A stretch of 64,000 nucleotides of DNA from Chersky-840 sp963810195 (GCA_963810195.1 CAWEMO010000010.1:1-64000); one strand, 5' to 3'; shown: positions 9,688-20,148, counted from the stretch's first letter. Notes: generated by a model from the letters alone, not told the origin. Numbers and translations are program-made.

Positions 9688-11232
9688 GTGGAGGGCGTGA
9701 CCCGCACGACGGCTGGGGTGCTCCAAGGGGTGCTCGAGGCCGGCATCTGGGTGTTCCGGGGCATCCCGTACGCCCAGGTGACCGGGCCGGAGGGGCGGTG
9801 GAGGCCGGCCGAGCCCCCCGCGGCCTGGACCGGGACCCGGGTGGCGTCGTCATGGGGGCCCATCGCGCCGCAGACCCCGCCTGTCCCCGGGTTCAGCTTC
9901 CCCGACGATCCCACGACCTCCGACGAGGACTGTCTCAACCTCAACGTGTGGACACCTGGCCTCGACGACCGTTGCCGACCGGTCCTGGTCTGGCTCCACG
10001 GCGGAGGGTTCACCACCGGATCGGGTTCGAGCGCCCTGTTCGCAGGCGGCCGCCTGGCCTCCAAGGGTGTGGTCGTGGTGACCCTCAACTACCGGCTGGG
10101 CGCGCTAGGCCTTCTCGCTCACCCCGCTCTGGTGGACGACCACGGTACGGGGAGTGGCAACTGGAGCCTGCGCGATCAGATCGCCGCGCTCGGTTGGGTG
10201 CGGGAGAACATCGCCGGGTTCGGCGGAGACCCTGGCAACGTGACGCTGTTCGGGGAATCGGCCGGGGCGATGAGCATCTCGACGCTCCTGGCGGCGCCGG
10301 ACGCGTCGGGGCTCTTCCACCGCGCCGTCATCCAGAGCGGGCCGCCGGCGACGGCGAGCATCCAATGGGCGACCAGACGTGCCGAACGGCTCGCACACCA
10401 CATGGGCGTCCCCGTCGGTGCTCTAGCGACCCTCCGCCACGTGGCCGCCGACCGCCTGGTGGCGGCGACGCAGCAGCTGGCGCTCGAGGCACCCTCCGAC
10501 GGTGGACTGCCGATGGCCCTGCTCCCCGTGGTCGACGGTGTGCTCTTGGACCGTCCCCCCGGTGACCTGATCGTCGAAGGACGGGCCGCTCAGGTGCCGA
10601 TCCTCGTCGGCACCACCCGCGACGAGTGCGCCCTGTTCACCACCGCCGACCACGGTGACCCCGACGTGGACGACACCCGGGTGGCTCAACGCCTGGCCCG
10701 GCTAGTGGGCCCGGCCGGCGCTGACATCGTGGATTCGTACCGTCACGCCCGCCTGGCCCGGGGCGAGCCCGTCACAGGGCGCGACCTGTGGACCGCGGTC
10801 ACGACCGACTACGTGTTCCGGCTGCCGCTGCAGGAGCTCGCCGTCGCGCATGCCAAGTACCAGGCCAACACGTACGCGTATCTCTTCACGTGGGAGTCCC
10901 CGTTCCTGGGCGGGATGTTCGGGTCGTGCCACGGGCTCGAAATGCCCTTCGTCTTCGGTACCGTCGGGGACCCGGCCGTGCAGGTCTTCACCGGGGCGGG
11001 CACGGGCGCGGCATCGCTCTCCGAGAAGATGCAGCACGCGTGGGTGGCCTTCGCGCGCGACGGCGACCCGTCATGCGACGCAGTGGGGCTCTGGCCTGCC
11101 TACGAGGGCGCCCGGCGTCCCACCATGATCCTCGGCCCCGATGCCGGGGTCGAGGACGACCCGCGTCGGGCCGAGCGGCTTATATGGGAGGAGACGGCGA
11201 CGACGGTCAACCCGGGCCATCACCACTGGTAG
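9688..11232 (+). CDS. Type B carboxylesterase
   Basis: An alpha/beta hydrolase of the carboxylesterase/para-nitrobenzyl esterase family. It has the EDCLNLNVWTP block, the oxyanion loop WLHGGGFTTGSG, the nucleophile Ser in FGESAGAM (about residue 191), a DECALF acidic segment and the catalytic His in SCHGLEMPFVFG. No signal peptide is visible, so it is likely cytoplasmic. Length about 514 aa is normal. A strong GGGGGAGG Shine-Dalgarno (9676-9683) sits ahead of GTG 9688, with GTG 9697 as an alternative. It is divergent from the NlpC/P60 gene, and the tRNA lies just downstream. Confidence 0.9.
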   Translation: MEGVTRTTAGVLQGVLEAGIWVFRGIPYAQVTGPEGRWRPAEPPAAWTGTRVASSWGPIAPQTPPVPGFSFPDDPTTSDEDCLNLNVWTPGLDDRCRPVLVWLHGGGFTTGSGSSALFAGGRLASKGVVVVTLNYRLGALGLLAHPALVDDHGTGSGNWSLRDQIAALGWVRENIAGFGGDPGNVTLFGESAGAMSISTLLAAPDASGLFHRAVIQSGPPATASIQWATRRAERLAHHMGVPVGALATLRHVAADRLVAATQQLALEAPSDGGLPMALLPVVDGVLLDRPPGDLIVEGRAAQVPILVGTTRDECALFTTADHGDPDVDDTRVAQRLARLVGPAGADIVDSYRHARLARGEPVTGRDLWTAVTTDYVFRLPLQELAVAHAKYQANTYAYLFTWESPFLGGMFGSCHGLEMPFVFGTVGDPAVQVFTGAGTGAASLSEKMQHAWVAFARDGDPSCDAVGLWPAYEGARRPTMILGPDAGVEDDPRRAERLIWEETATTVNPGHHHW

Positions 11233-11295
11233 CGGGAGTGGCCGCTCAGCGCTGCGGTCACCGCGCGAGGTCGACCGACGGAGACGTTGCGCACC

Positions 11296-11369
11296 GGGGG
11301 TGTAGCCCAATCGGCAGAGGCAGGGCGCTTAAAACGCCCCCAGTGAGGGTTCGAGTCCCTCCGCCCCCA
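11296..11369 (+). tRNA. tRNA with UAA anticodon (tRNA-Leu), class I shape
   Basis: A clean cloverleaf can be drawn. Acceptor stem GGGGGTG pairs with CGCCCCC, with a D-arm around GCCCAATCGGCAGAGGC. The anticodon stem GGGCG/CGCCC encloses loop CTTAAAA, giving anticodon TAA at 11330-11332. The T-arm is GAGGG/CCCTC around TTCGAGT. CCA is not encoded. The variable region is only about 5 nt (CCAGT), whereas bacterial leucine tRNAs normally have a long variable arm. The anticodon says Leu, but the shape is that of a class I tRNA. Confidence 0.85.
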
Positions 11370-11390
11370 CTCGGACACCTCCGCCCCCAC
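11359..11390 (+). repeat. 12-bp direct repeat of the tRNA 3' end
   Basis: CTCCGCCCCCAC at 11359-11370 forms the 3' end of the tRNA and recurs exactly at 11379-11390, 20 bp downstream. Duplicated tRNA 3' ends can be traces of site-specific integration. No integrase is visible nearby. Confidence 0.6.
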
Positions 11391-11488
11391 CCGCTGGCAA
11401 AGAGAGCTGAGGGAAGCGGCTTGCTGCCTGGCGTACCGGTGCCAGTTCGTGGCCCGCATTGCCGGCTCTACCCAGCGACAACATCGGT

Positions 11489-11914
11489 TCACGTTGGCGT
11501 GACCGTCTTCCAGTCCAGGCCCTCTGATTCCAGGACGGCAGGGAGGATTCCCGAGGCTGCTTCAGGCGAGAGCCAGATCGTCGCCTGCAGCATGTGTGCG
11601 GTTGCCACTGCTTCGAGGTTGAGCAGGTTGAGCCTCGGATGGCGACCGGCAGCGGCCACCATGAGCGGAACGACGAGTCGAGACTGGGGGAGGCCGATCT
11701 CCTCCGGAAGCTGCAGCATCGAGGCGATCGCTCGTTGCTGCTCGTCGACCGGTAGACCTTGGAACGGTCCGGAGAGATGGCCCCCGGCGCCAGCCACGGA
11801 GGCGCGACACGCTCGGTAATACCAGTAGGTCGTCGTATGCAACCGTTCTCCGTGCCGATCCAGGCCGACCAGCAGCTCCTCGATCAGCAATCGATCGTCG
11901 ATGACGGCATCCAC
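11489..11914 (-). CDS. Putative toxin partner of the AbrB-type antitoxin (PIN-like, uncertain)
   Basis: A 141-residue protein beginning VDAVIDDRLLIEELL, with early acidic residues in the place a PIN nuclease would have its first Asp. Near the C-terminus is LNLLNLEAVATAHML. The remaining PIN acidic residues are not clear, so the family is not certain. Its GTG start (11914-11912) shares one base with the antitoxin stop (TAGTG), a tight coupling typical of toxin-antitoxin operons. If it is a toxin it probably acts on RNA, but that is inference from position. It lies next to a tRNA, a usual place for horizontally acquired modules. Confidence 0.6.
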   Translation of the reverse strand: MDAVIDDRLLIEELLVGLDRHGERLHTTTYWYYRACRASVAGAGGHLSGPFQGLPVDEQQRAIASMLQLPEEIGLPQSRLVVPLMVAAAGRHPRLNLLNLEAVATAHMLQATIWLSPEAASGILPAVLESEGLDWKTVTPT

Positions 11915-12165
11915 TACTGATCGGCGAGGTCCGCATCCTCAATGACCGCCAGCCCAGCCTCGTACCGCTCAGCCAGGACCCGCTTCAACTCGCCCTTGGC
12001 TCGATCCGTACCACCAGGCAGGATCAAGGCCGCGTCGCCGAGGTCGACGAAAGCGACGTCGCCACCGGTCTCGATGCCCCACCGATGACGGAGCTCCGCG
12101 GGCAGGCTGGTTTGGCCTCGATTGGATACCTTCGCACGGACCACTGCAGCTGCCATGAAACGCAT
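11914..12165 (-). CDS. AbrB/MazE-type (SpoVT-AbrB domain) antitoxin-like protein
   Basis: An 83-residue protein with the swapped-hairpin AbrB fold signature: VVRAKVSNRGQTSLPAELRH, then a Trp-Gly turn and VAFVDLGDAALILPGG. In toxin-antitoxin pairs this N-terminal domain binds the operon promoter, and the helical tail (KGELKRVLAERYEAGLAVIED) contacts the toxin. The start is ATG 12165 or the in-frame ATG 12156. A TACAAT box touching the first ATG suggests the downstream start or a leaderless message. The following gene starts one base inside its stop codon. Confidence 0.8.
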   Translation of the reverse strand: MRFMAAAVVRAKVSNRGQTSLPAELRHRWGIETGGDVAFVDLGDAALILPGGTDRAKGELKRVLAERYEAGLAVIEDADLADQ

Positions 12166-12449
12166 TGTAACACGGGATCATTTACAAGGCGCCGGCCAGC
12201 CGGTTCCGACCATTCCAGGGGATCCGCCCTCCGGCGGGGGTCCAGCTCTCACCCTTACGTGAACAGCCCACTCCTCGACCCCCATTGCGGGATGGCTTGG
12301 ACTCGCACCCCTTCGTCCCCACTCCAGTGCCCGGCCACGGGCCGGCCGCACCCTGGATGTCGCTCACGGTCACATCCTCTGGTTCTCTGTCGTCATACTG
12401 CCTGGCGAGACACACCGGGTCGATGTGACCCACGACGTAAGGAGTGACC

Positions 12450-12799
12450 GTGACCGGCTCTTCCACCCAGGGGATCAAGACCGTGCTGCATCCCGTGTCC
12501 GACCTGGCGACGGCCAAGGCGGTGTACACCACCTTGCTCGGCGTACCGCCGCAGACCGACGAGTCCTACTACGTCGGCTTCGAGGCCGCCGGTCAGCACA
12601 TCGGGCTGGTGCCGGGCGGTGGACAGGGCATGACCTCGCCGGTGGCTTTCTGGCACGTGCCGGACATCGAGGCGAAGCTGGCCGAGGTGACCGCCGCGGG
12701 TGCCACCGTGAAGGAGCCCGCGCACGATGTCGGGGGCGGCCGCCTGGTGGCCACCGTCACCGACCCGGACGGCAACGTGCTCGGGCTGCTCCAGGACCG

Positions 12800-12803
<4 letters not shown>
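12450..12803 (+). CDS. VOC family (glyoxalase/bleomycin-resistance-like) protein
   Basis: A single-copy VOC fold of about 117 residues with paired beta-alpha-beta-beta-beta modules: KTVLHPVSDLATAKAVYTTL, HIGLVPGGG, FWHVPDIEAKLAEVTAAGA and the closing ATVTDPDGNVLGLLQ. Possible metal ligands are the first His and the Glu/Asp region near the end. Substrate unknown. AAGGAG (12439-12444) is spaced correctly for GTG 12450. Its stop overlaps GTG 12800 of the next ABC gene as GTGA, so the two are probably co-transcribed, perhaps as a drug- or electrophile-tolerance unit. Confidence 0.85.
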
Positions 12804-15190
<2,387 letters not shown>

Positions 15191-15195
<5 letters not shown>

Positions 15196-15270
15196 CCGAG
15201 TCCCAAGAGGCCTGACCGAGTCCCAAGAGGCCTGACCGAGTCCCAAGAGGCCTGACCGAGTCCCAAGAGG
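15191..15270 (+). repeat. Four tandem copies of a 20-bp unit
   Basis: The unit CCTGACCGAGTCCCAAGAGG is repeated head to tail at 15191-15210 (one mismatch), 15211-15230, 15231-15250 and 15251-15270. The first copy contains the stop codon of the ABC gene. The array fills the gap between two convergent genes, so it could affect transcript ends. There are no spacers, so it is not CRISPR. Confidence 0.95.
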
Positions 15271-15293
15271 ATCGTGCATGACGGGTACGGAGG

Positions 15294-16121
15294 TCAGCCG
15301 GCTCGCTCCGACCCGGTCTCGGGCTTTTCGGGCTCGGCTCCCAGGACTTTCCGAAGCGCGGCGCGCAGCTGTTCCGGGGAGAGCTCGCCGAGGGTGGCAG
15401 CCAACTCCGGATCGCCGATCGTGGTGGTCGTCTCGCCCAGCTTGATCTCGACAACCTGTGGACGCGGCGGAGCGTCGCTCGTCTCTTTGAGAGGAACCTC
15501 AGCCAGTCGTGCTTCGAACGACTCGGTCGACACCCCGAGCGCTCCGAGCGCTCTGCTCGCTTGGGATGCCTCGTCGGCAAGGATGGCGAGGACGAGATGG
15601 CCGGTGGTCATCGGTCCCGAGCCGGCGAGCTGTCGAGCGAGCCGTGTCGCATCGGATGCGGCCGGCGACCGTGGGAACGCCGAGGACGAACCATTCGGCA
15701 TCAGCTCGGCCACCCGAGTCCGTACCGCGTCGGCGTCCACCCCGAGGAGCTCGCTGACGTCTCCATCGTCTTCGACGACAAGGAGTGCACCGAGCAGGAG
15801 GTGCTCGGTGCCGATGTAGTTGTGGCCGAGCCGGAGCGCTTCGCGTAGCGAAAGCTCCAGCGCCTTCTTGGCCTGCGGGCTGAACGGGACCTTCGATCCG
15901 CGGTTGTCCGTCGTGGAGCGTTCGATGGTCGCTTCCACCTTGGAGCGAAGCTCGTCCAGGCTCACGCCGAGCTGACCCAGGGCCCTGGCGCCGATGCCTT
16001 CGCCCTGCACGAGACCGAGCAGCAAGTGCTCCGGCCTGATCAGGTCGTGTTGGAGCGTCTTGGCCTCCTCCTGGGAGACGACGATGACGCGGCGGGCACG
16101 GGGCGTGAATCGCTCGAACAT
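15294..16121 (-). CDS. Clp N-terminal repeat protein without ATPase domain
   Basis: The protein starts MFERFTPRARRVIVVSQEEA, the ClpC/ClpA N-domain, with HDLIRPEHLLLGL and then HNYIGTEHLLLGAL as the paired repeats. A second N-domain-like module follows (MTTGHLVLAILADEASQASRALGALGVS). No Walker motifs are present: at 275 aa it is only the substrate/adaptor-binding part of a Clp unfoldase. It may bind adaptors or damaged proteins and modulate ClpC. It is divergent from a MerR-like regulator with a 51-bp shared control region. Convergent with the UvrA-like gene. Confidence 0.85.
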   Translation of the reverse strand: MFERFTPRARRVIVVSQEEAKTLQHDLIRPEHLLLGLVQGEGIGARALGQLGVSLDELRSKVEATIERSTTDNRGSKVPFSPQAKKALELSLREALRLGHNYIGTEHLLLGALLVVEDDGDVSELLGVDADAVRTRVAELMPNGSSSAFPRSPAASDATRLARQLAGSGPMTTGHLVLAILADEASQASRALGALGVSTESFEARLAEVPLKETSDAPPRPQVVEIKLGETTTTIGDPELAATLGELSPEQLRAALRKVLGAEPEKPETGSERAG

Positions 16122-16172
16122 GGGTCAAGGGTACGACCCCTGTCAAGACCCTGTCATCTGATAGGGTGGCGG
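16122..16172. promoter_or_regulatory. Divergent control region between Clp-N gene and MerR-like gene
   Basis: GTCAAG occurs at 16124 and again at 16142 (18 bp apart), with a related GTCATC at 16153. TAGGGT at 16162-16167 is a good actinobacterial -10 box for the rightward gene and lies about 6 bases from its ATG, suggesting a nearly leaderless transcript. The repeats could bind the MerR-like protein. Confidence 0.45.
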
Positions 16173-16553
16173 ATGGTGCCAGCTGAGAATGCTCCGAAAC
16201 GCGATGCGCTACCGGACGAGGGTGCGACAACCGTCGACTGGGACGACCTGCTCGCCCAGCTCGCCGAACAACCGCAGGAGGAGGGCTGGGTGACGCTCGA
16301 AGAGGCCTCGAGCGCAACCGGGGTGGCTCGCTCGACGCTGCGGTCGTGGTACCGCTCCGGCCAGTTGCCCTCGCGCATGGTGGCCGGGGTGCACGGGCCT
16401 CAACGCCTCGTCCCGCTCCCCGCCGTGCTGGATCGGGCGCTTCAGTCGCCACGCATTCAGCGCCAGCTCGACCACGCGCGCTCTCTTGAGGCCGAGGTCG
16501 AAGAGTTGCGACAGCGCCTCGAGATGGTCGAACGACATCTCGGTCTCGCCTGA
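16173..16553 (+). CDS. MerR-like helix-turn-helix DNA-binding protein
   Basis: A 126-residue protein with a winged-helix/excisionase-type DNA-binding unit in the middle (WVTLEEASSATGVARSTLRSWYRSG then LPSRMVAGVHGPQRLVPL). The C-terminal helix (LDHARSLEAEVEELRQRLEMVERHLGLA) is an obvious coiled coil for dimerisation. It probably regulates the divergent Clp-N gene or itself. ATG 16173 is the first start after the TAGGGT box. The effector is unknown, and no Cys cluster for metal sensing is present. Confidence 0.75.
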   Translation: MVPAENAPKRDALPDEGATTVDWDDLLAQLAEQPQEEGWVTLEEASSATGVARSTLRSWYRSGQLPSRMVAGVHGPQRLVPLPAVLDRALQSPRIQRQLDHARSLEAEVEELRQRLEMVERHLGLA

Positions 16554-16801
16554 AGCAGCGCTTCGTCGCAGCGTGCGTGTAGCTCGCGCCGACCATCCCC
16601 GTGCGACCTCGCGACGTTCCGTATCCTACCCATTCCGGAAATGGCGACCCGTGCGAAGCGGCGTGTTCAGCTTCGGCAGCGCCACGTACGAGGGCTCGAC
16701 GGGAACCAAGACCCTCGACGCGCCGGTGGTCGGCATGGCGGCTGCGGCTGCGCCTGCGTGACCGTCGCGGGACGGGGCCGTGACCGTGGACCGGTGAGGG
16801 T

Positions 16802-17284
16802 CTACGGGCGGGAGGGCCCGGTCGTCGCTTTGTCGAGGGTCACCTTGTCGAGCGCGTCGGCGAGCGCCTCGAGCTGCTCACGGCTGAGCCGGTCGACGAA
16901 GTGCCGGCGCACCTGCTCGACGTGGTCGGGGGCCGCGGCCTGAAGTCGGGCGCGACCGGCCACCGTGAGCACGGCGAACGCGCCGCGGCGATCGGTGGGG
17001 CACCGATGGCGCTCGACCAGCCCGGCGGCCACGAGCCCGTCGAGGCGCCGGGTGAGACCGCTCGGAGACAACAGGAGCCGGTCGGCGAGCTCGCTCATGC
17101 GCATCCGGCCGTCCTCCTCCTCCGACAGCTGGACGAGGACCCCGTAGTCGGTGACCGACATGCCCTGGCTCGCCTGGAGCTCGGCGTCGAGCCGGGCGAG
17201 CAGTCGGGCGTGAGCACGCAGGAGCGACCGCCAGGCGTGCATCTCCACCTCGTCGAGCCAGGGTGTGCCACGTGTCGCGGACAT
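16802..17284 (-). CDS. MarR family transcriptional regulator
   Basis: A typical 160-aa MarR protein. Helical dimer regions flank a winged HTH (MRMSELADRLLLSPSGLTRRLDGLVAAGLVERH) and the wing carries the conserved DRRGAFAVLT. Such proteins usually repress a divergent gene until a phenolic or oxidant ligand releases them. ATG 17284 is chosen as the only good start. A TTGCG-CA-CGCAA dyad lies 29 bp upstream, between this gene and the divergent DinB-like gene, and fits a MarR operator. Confidence 0.9.
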   Translation of the reverse strand: MSATRGTPWLDEVEMHAWRSLLRAHARLLARLDAELQASQGMSVTDYGVLVQLSEEEDGRMRMSELADRLLLSPSGLTRRLDGLVAAGLVERHRCPTDRRGAFAVLTVAGRARLQAAAPDHVEQVRRHFVDRLSREQLEALADALDKVTLDKATTGPSRP

Positions 17285-17312
17285 AACCCCAGCGTACCGG
17301 AGTGACCATTGG

Positions 17313-17324
17313 TTGCGCACGCAA
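17313..17324. promoter_or_regulatory. Probable MarR operator (TTGCG-N2-CGCAA)
   Basis: TTGCGCACGCAA is an inverted repeat with a 2-bp centre in the 120-bp gap between the divergent marR-like gene and the TIGR03084 gene. Both the position and the symmetry match MarR-type binding sites. Confidence 0.55.
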
Positions 17325-17404
17325 GGACGGGTATCTCGGGCCCGCCCGGTCGGCGCCGGCCCCCTCCTCCGTCGCCCGTCCCCGGGTCGTAGCCTGAGCG
17401 GGCG

Positions 17405-18235
17405 ATGGCGCCCGATCCGACTACGTTGCCCGGCTTGCTCGAGGACCTCCAGGCCGAGCACGCCGATCTCGAGGCCATGGTCGGCGGGCTCGACGAGGCC
17501 GGTTGGGACCACCCGACTCCGGCGCCGGGGTGGGCGGTGCGTGACCAGGTGAGCCATCTGGCGTTCTTCGACGACGCCGCCACGGAGGCCATCGTCGACC
17601 CGGGCTCCTTCACCGTCAGGGCGGAGGCTGCACTGGCGGCGCAGGGCGATCCCATGGAGGAGCACCTGCGCCGGGGGCGGGCCATGGCGGGACGCGACGT
17701 GCTGGCGTGGTGGCGCGACGCCCGGCACCGGATGCTGGGCGCGGCGGGCACGCTCGACGGGCGCGACCGGGTTCCGTGGTTCGGGCCCCCCATGGGTGCG
17801 CTCTCCTTCGTCTCGGCGCGGCTCATGGAGACGTGGGCGCACGGCCAGGACGTCGCCGACGCGCTCGGCGTGTCCCGGGTCCCGACGGCACGGCTGCGAC
17901 ACGTCGCGCACCTCGGGGTCCGGGCCCGTCCGTTCTCCTACGTCGTGCGCGGTCTCGAGGTCCCCGCCGACGCCGTGCGCGTCGAGCTGACGGGACCGGC
18001 GGGAGAGCGCTGGGAATGGGACGGCGACGGCGCGTCGGGGCTCGTGCAGGGCCCCGCGCTCGACTTCTGCCTCGTCGTCACCCAGCGACGCAACATCGCC
18101 GACACGGCCTTGACCGTCGAGGGGCCGCTGGCCTCGCAGTGGCTCGCCATCGCACAAGCCTTCGCCGGTCCCCCCGGCCCGGGGCGTCCGCCGCGTGGTT
18201 CGGGCGGGCCCTCGTCGACACCGCGCCGGGACTGA
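17405..18235 (+). CDS. TIGR03084-family DinB-like protein (mycothiol-dependent isomerase fold)
   Basis: A four-helix DinB-type N-terminal domain: LPGLLEDLQAEHADLEAMV, PGWAVRDQVSHLAFFD with a metal-ligand His, and LMETWAHGQDVADAL with a second His. A C-terminal actinobacterial extension contains the ELTGPAGERWEWDGDG beta segment. This is the TIGR03084 layout, related to maleylpyruvate isomerase and other mycothiol-linked enzymes. The reaction is unknown for this subgroup. ATG 17405. It is divergent from marR across the dyad at 17313, which suggests control by that repressor. Confidence 0.87.
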   Translation: MAPDPTTLPGLLEDLQAEHADLEAMVGGLDEAGWDHPTPAPGWAVRDQVSHLAFFDDAATEAIVDPGSFTVRAEAALAAQGDPMEEHLRRGRAMAGRDVLAWWRDARHRMLGAAGTLDGRDRVPWFGPPMGALSFVSARLMETWAHGQDVADALGVSRVPTARLRHVAHLGVRARPFSYVVRGLEVPADAVRVELTGPAGERWEWDGDGASGLVQGPALDFCLVVTQRRNIADTALTVEGPLASQWLAIAQAFAGPPGPGRPPRGSGGPSSTPRRD

Positions 18236-19093
18236 TCAGGCGGAAGGCGCCGCCAACTCTCCGCTCGTCGCCGCGCCGGTGAGCACCTCGTCCGCAGTGG
18301 CGGCGTCCCCGGGGCCCGGGGGGGCCGCACCACGGCGTTGCCGGCGGTGCAGGATCACCATCACGACGGCGCCCGAGACGAACAGGGCCAGCCCGGCGGC
18401 CTGCACGAGCGTGGAGCCGAGGTGGCCGATCTCGCCGAGCCACAGGCGTTCCTCGTAGAAGCGGGTGAGGCCCCACAGCGCCATGGTGGCGGCCAGGATG
18501 AAGCCGCGGGGACGGTCCTTGTAGTAGCGCTCGATGAGCAGGAGGATCCCGAAGATGATGAAGCTGTCGATGGCCTGGAGGATCGGGACCGGCAGGCGCT
18601 TGCCCACCTGTCCCGCGTAGTACATGCCGAACCATTCGTGGGTGGGATGACCCCCGCCCGCCACCATGAGCTGGGGACCGAGGAGCCGTCCGACGCCCCA
18701 CGCCGCCATGAGCACCGGGGCCACGATGTCGAGGGCCCGGATGGTGGACAGCTCGGGACAGCGTCGCCGGGCGAGGATCAGACCGGTGGGGACGCCGCCG
18801 AGCAGACCGCCGAACGAGGACAGCCCGCCGTGCCACACCTGGAGGATCCCGACGGGGTCGGCCGTGTACGTCGAGAGGTTCGTCACCACGTGGAGGAGCC
18901 GGGCACCCACGATCGAGGCGGCCACGATCCAGAGGAAGACACCCGTGAACCAGTCGGTGGGATACCCGTTGGTGCGCAGCCTCCGCTCGAAGTAGCGGTA
19001 GGCGAACCAGAACGTCACCGCCAGGCCGATGCCGTAGGTGTGGATCACGAGGGGCGTCGGCCCGAGGTGGAACGAAACGGGAATCGGCTTCAC
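18236..19093 (-). CDS. lgt: Prolipoprotein diacylglyceryl transferase-like membrane protein
   Basis: A polytopic membrane protein with the Lgt order of motifs: PIPVSFHLGPTPLVIHTYGIG, then VWHGGLSSFGGLLGG, and then AWGVGRLLGPQLMVAGGGHPTH in place of the classical GRxGNFxNxE signature. The terminal helix pair is LTRFYEERLWLG. Lgt transfers diacylglycerol from phosphatidylglycerol to the lipobox Cys of prelipoproteins. The core signature is diverged, so this may be a paralogue with altered activity. GTG 19093 has GAGGA five bases upstream. Confidence 0.8.
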   Translation of the reverse strand: MKPIPVSFHLGPTPLVIHTYGIGLAVTFWFAYRYFERRLRTNGYPTDWFTGVFLWIVAASIVGARLLHVVTNLSTYTADPVGILQVWHGGLSSFGGLLGGVPTGLILARRRCPELSTIRALDIVAPVLMAAWGVGRLLGPQLMVAGGGHPTHEWFGMYYAGQVGKRLPVPILQAIDSFIIFGILLLIERYYKDRPRGFILAATMALWGLTRFYEERLWLGEIGHLGSTLVQAAGLALFVSGAVVMVILHRRQRRGAAPPGPGDAATADEVLTGAATSGELAAPSA

Positions 19094-19281
19094 GTGGGTC
19101 CTCGTCGCGGGCGGATGAAGGGCCCCTCGGGCCCCGCACCAGCGTACCGTCAGAGCGGCGGGCAGCCTCGTCGCCCGGTCTTCGGGCACGGGTGTCCCTG
19201 CTCGACGCGCCAGGCGGGGGCCGTTAGCGTCGCCGCTGCGCCCCGGTCGTGGGCGCCCTGAGCCGCGACGAGGAGGATGTG

Positions 19282-20100
19282 ATGGGAGCGCTTGAGGGCA
19301 AGGTCGCCGTCGTGACGGGCGGGGCCTCGGGGATCGGCCTGGCGAGCAGCCGGCGCCTCGTGGCCGAGGGCGCCACCGTGGTGGTGGTCGATGCCAACGG
19401 CGCGGGGGCCCAGAAGGCGGCCTCCGAGCTCGGCGGCGTCGCCGTGCAGGCCGACGTGGGCGACGTCGCGCACTGGCCCCGCATCCTCGACGCCGTACGC
19501 GAGCTGGGCGGGATGGACATCGCGTACCTCAACGCGGGGGTGACGACCGGCGAAGAGGACATCGTCAAGCTCACCGACGAGCAGTACCGGCGCATCCTCT
19601 CCGTGAACGTCGACGGCATCGTCTTCGGCACCCGAGCTGTCGTACCCGAGCTCGTGGCGCGCGGCGGGGGAGCGATCGTGGCCACGTCGTCGCTGGCCGG
19701 CATCGTGGCATTCGCCGGCGATCCGATCTACACGCTGACCAAGCACGCGGTGGTGGGTTTCGTGCGCGCCGTGGCGCCGCGGCTGTCCGACAGCCACATC
19801 ACGATCAACGCCATCTGCCCGGGCCTGGTGGACACGCCGCTCATCGACGGCGAGATCCGCGACAGCCTCGCCGGCGTGGGGTTCCCGCTCATCCCCGCCG
19901 AGGCCGTGGCGGAAGCCGTCCTGGGGTGCGTCCTGGGCGAGGACACCGGTCAGGCCGTCGTCGTGCAGCTCGGACGCGAGGCGGTCCCCTACCGGTTCGG
20001 TCGTCCTCCCGGACCACGAGCGCCCGGCGTCGAGGGCAGGATCCCCCCCGAGTGGCTGGCCGACTCCGGCCAGCCACGGCCGCAAGAGACCGGCGGCTGA
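19282..20100 (+). CDS. Short-chain dehydrogenase/reductase
   Basis: A classical SDR. The nucleotide loop is VTGGASGIGLA, the Asp in VVVVDANGAG suggests NAD(H), and LNAGVT, catalytic Ser in ATSSLAG and the YTLTK Tyr/Lys pair are all present, followed by NAICPGLVDTPLID. Length about 272 aa, with a Pro-rich C-terminal tail. AGGAGG (19271-19276) sets ATG 19282. Substrate not predictable. Confidence 0.9.
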   Translation: MGALEGKVAVVTGGASGIGLASSRRLVAEGATVVVVDANGAGAQKAASELGGVAVQADVGDVAHWPRILDAVRELGGMDIAYLNAGVTTGEEDIVKLTDEQYRRILSVNVDGIVFGTRAVVPELVARGGGAIVATSSLAGIVAFAGDPIYTLTKHAVVGFVRAVAPRLSDSHITINAICPGLVDTPLIDGEIRDSLAGVGFPLIPAEAVAEAVLGCVLGEDTGQAVVVQLGREAVPYRFGRPPGPRAPGVEGRIPPEWLADSGQPRPQETGG

Positions 20101-20148
20101 CATCGAGTGGTCGCGGCCGCCGAGTGGTCGCGACCGCCGAGCCCTTCG

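Noticed and set aside
12182..12532. 116-codon minus-strand frame before the VOC gene
   Set aside because: No family pattern, and it overlaps the VOC start and its ribosome-binding site. Treated as non-coding.
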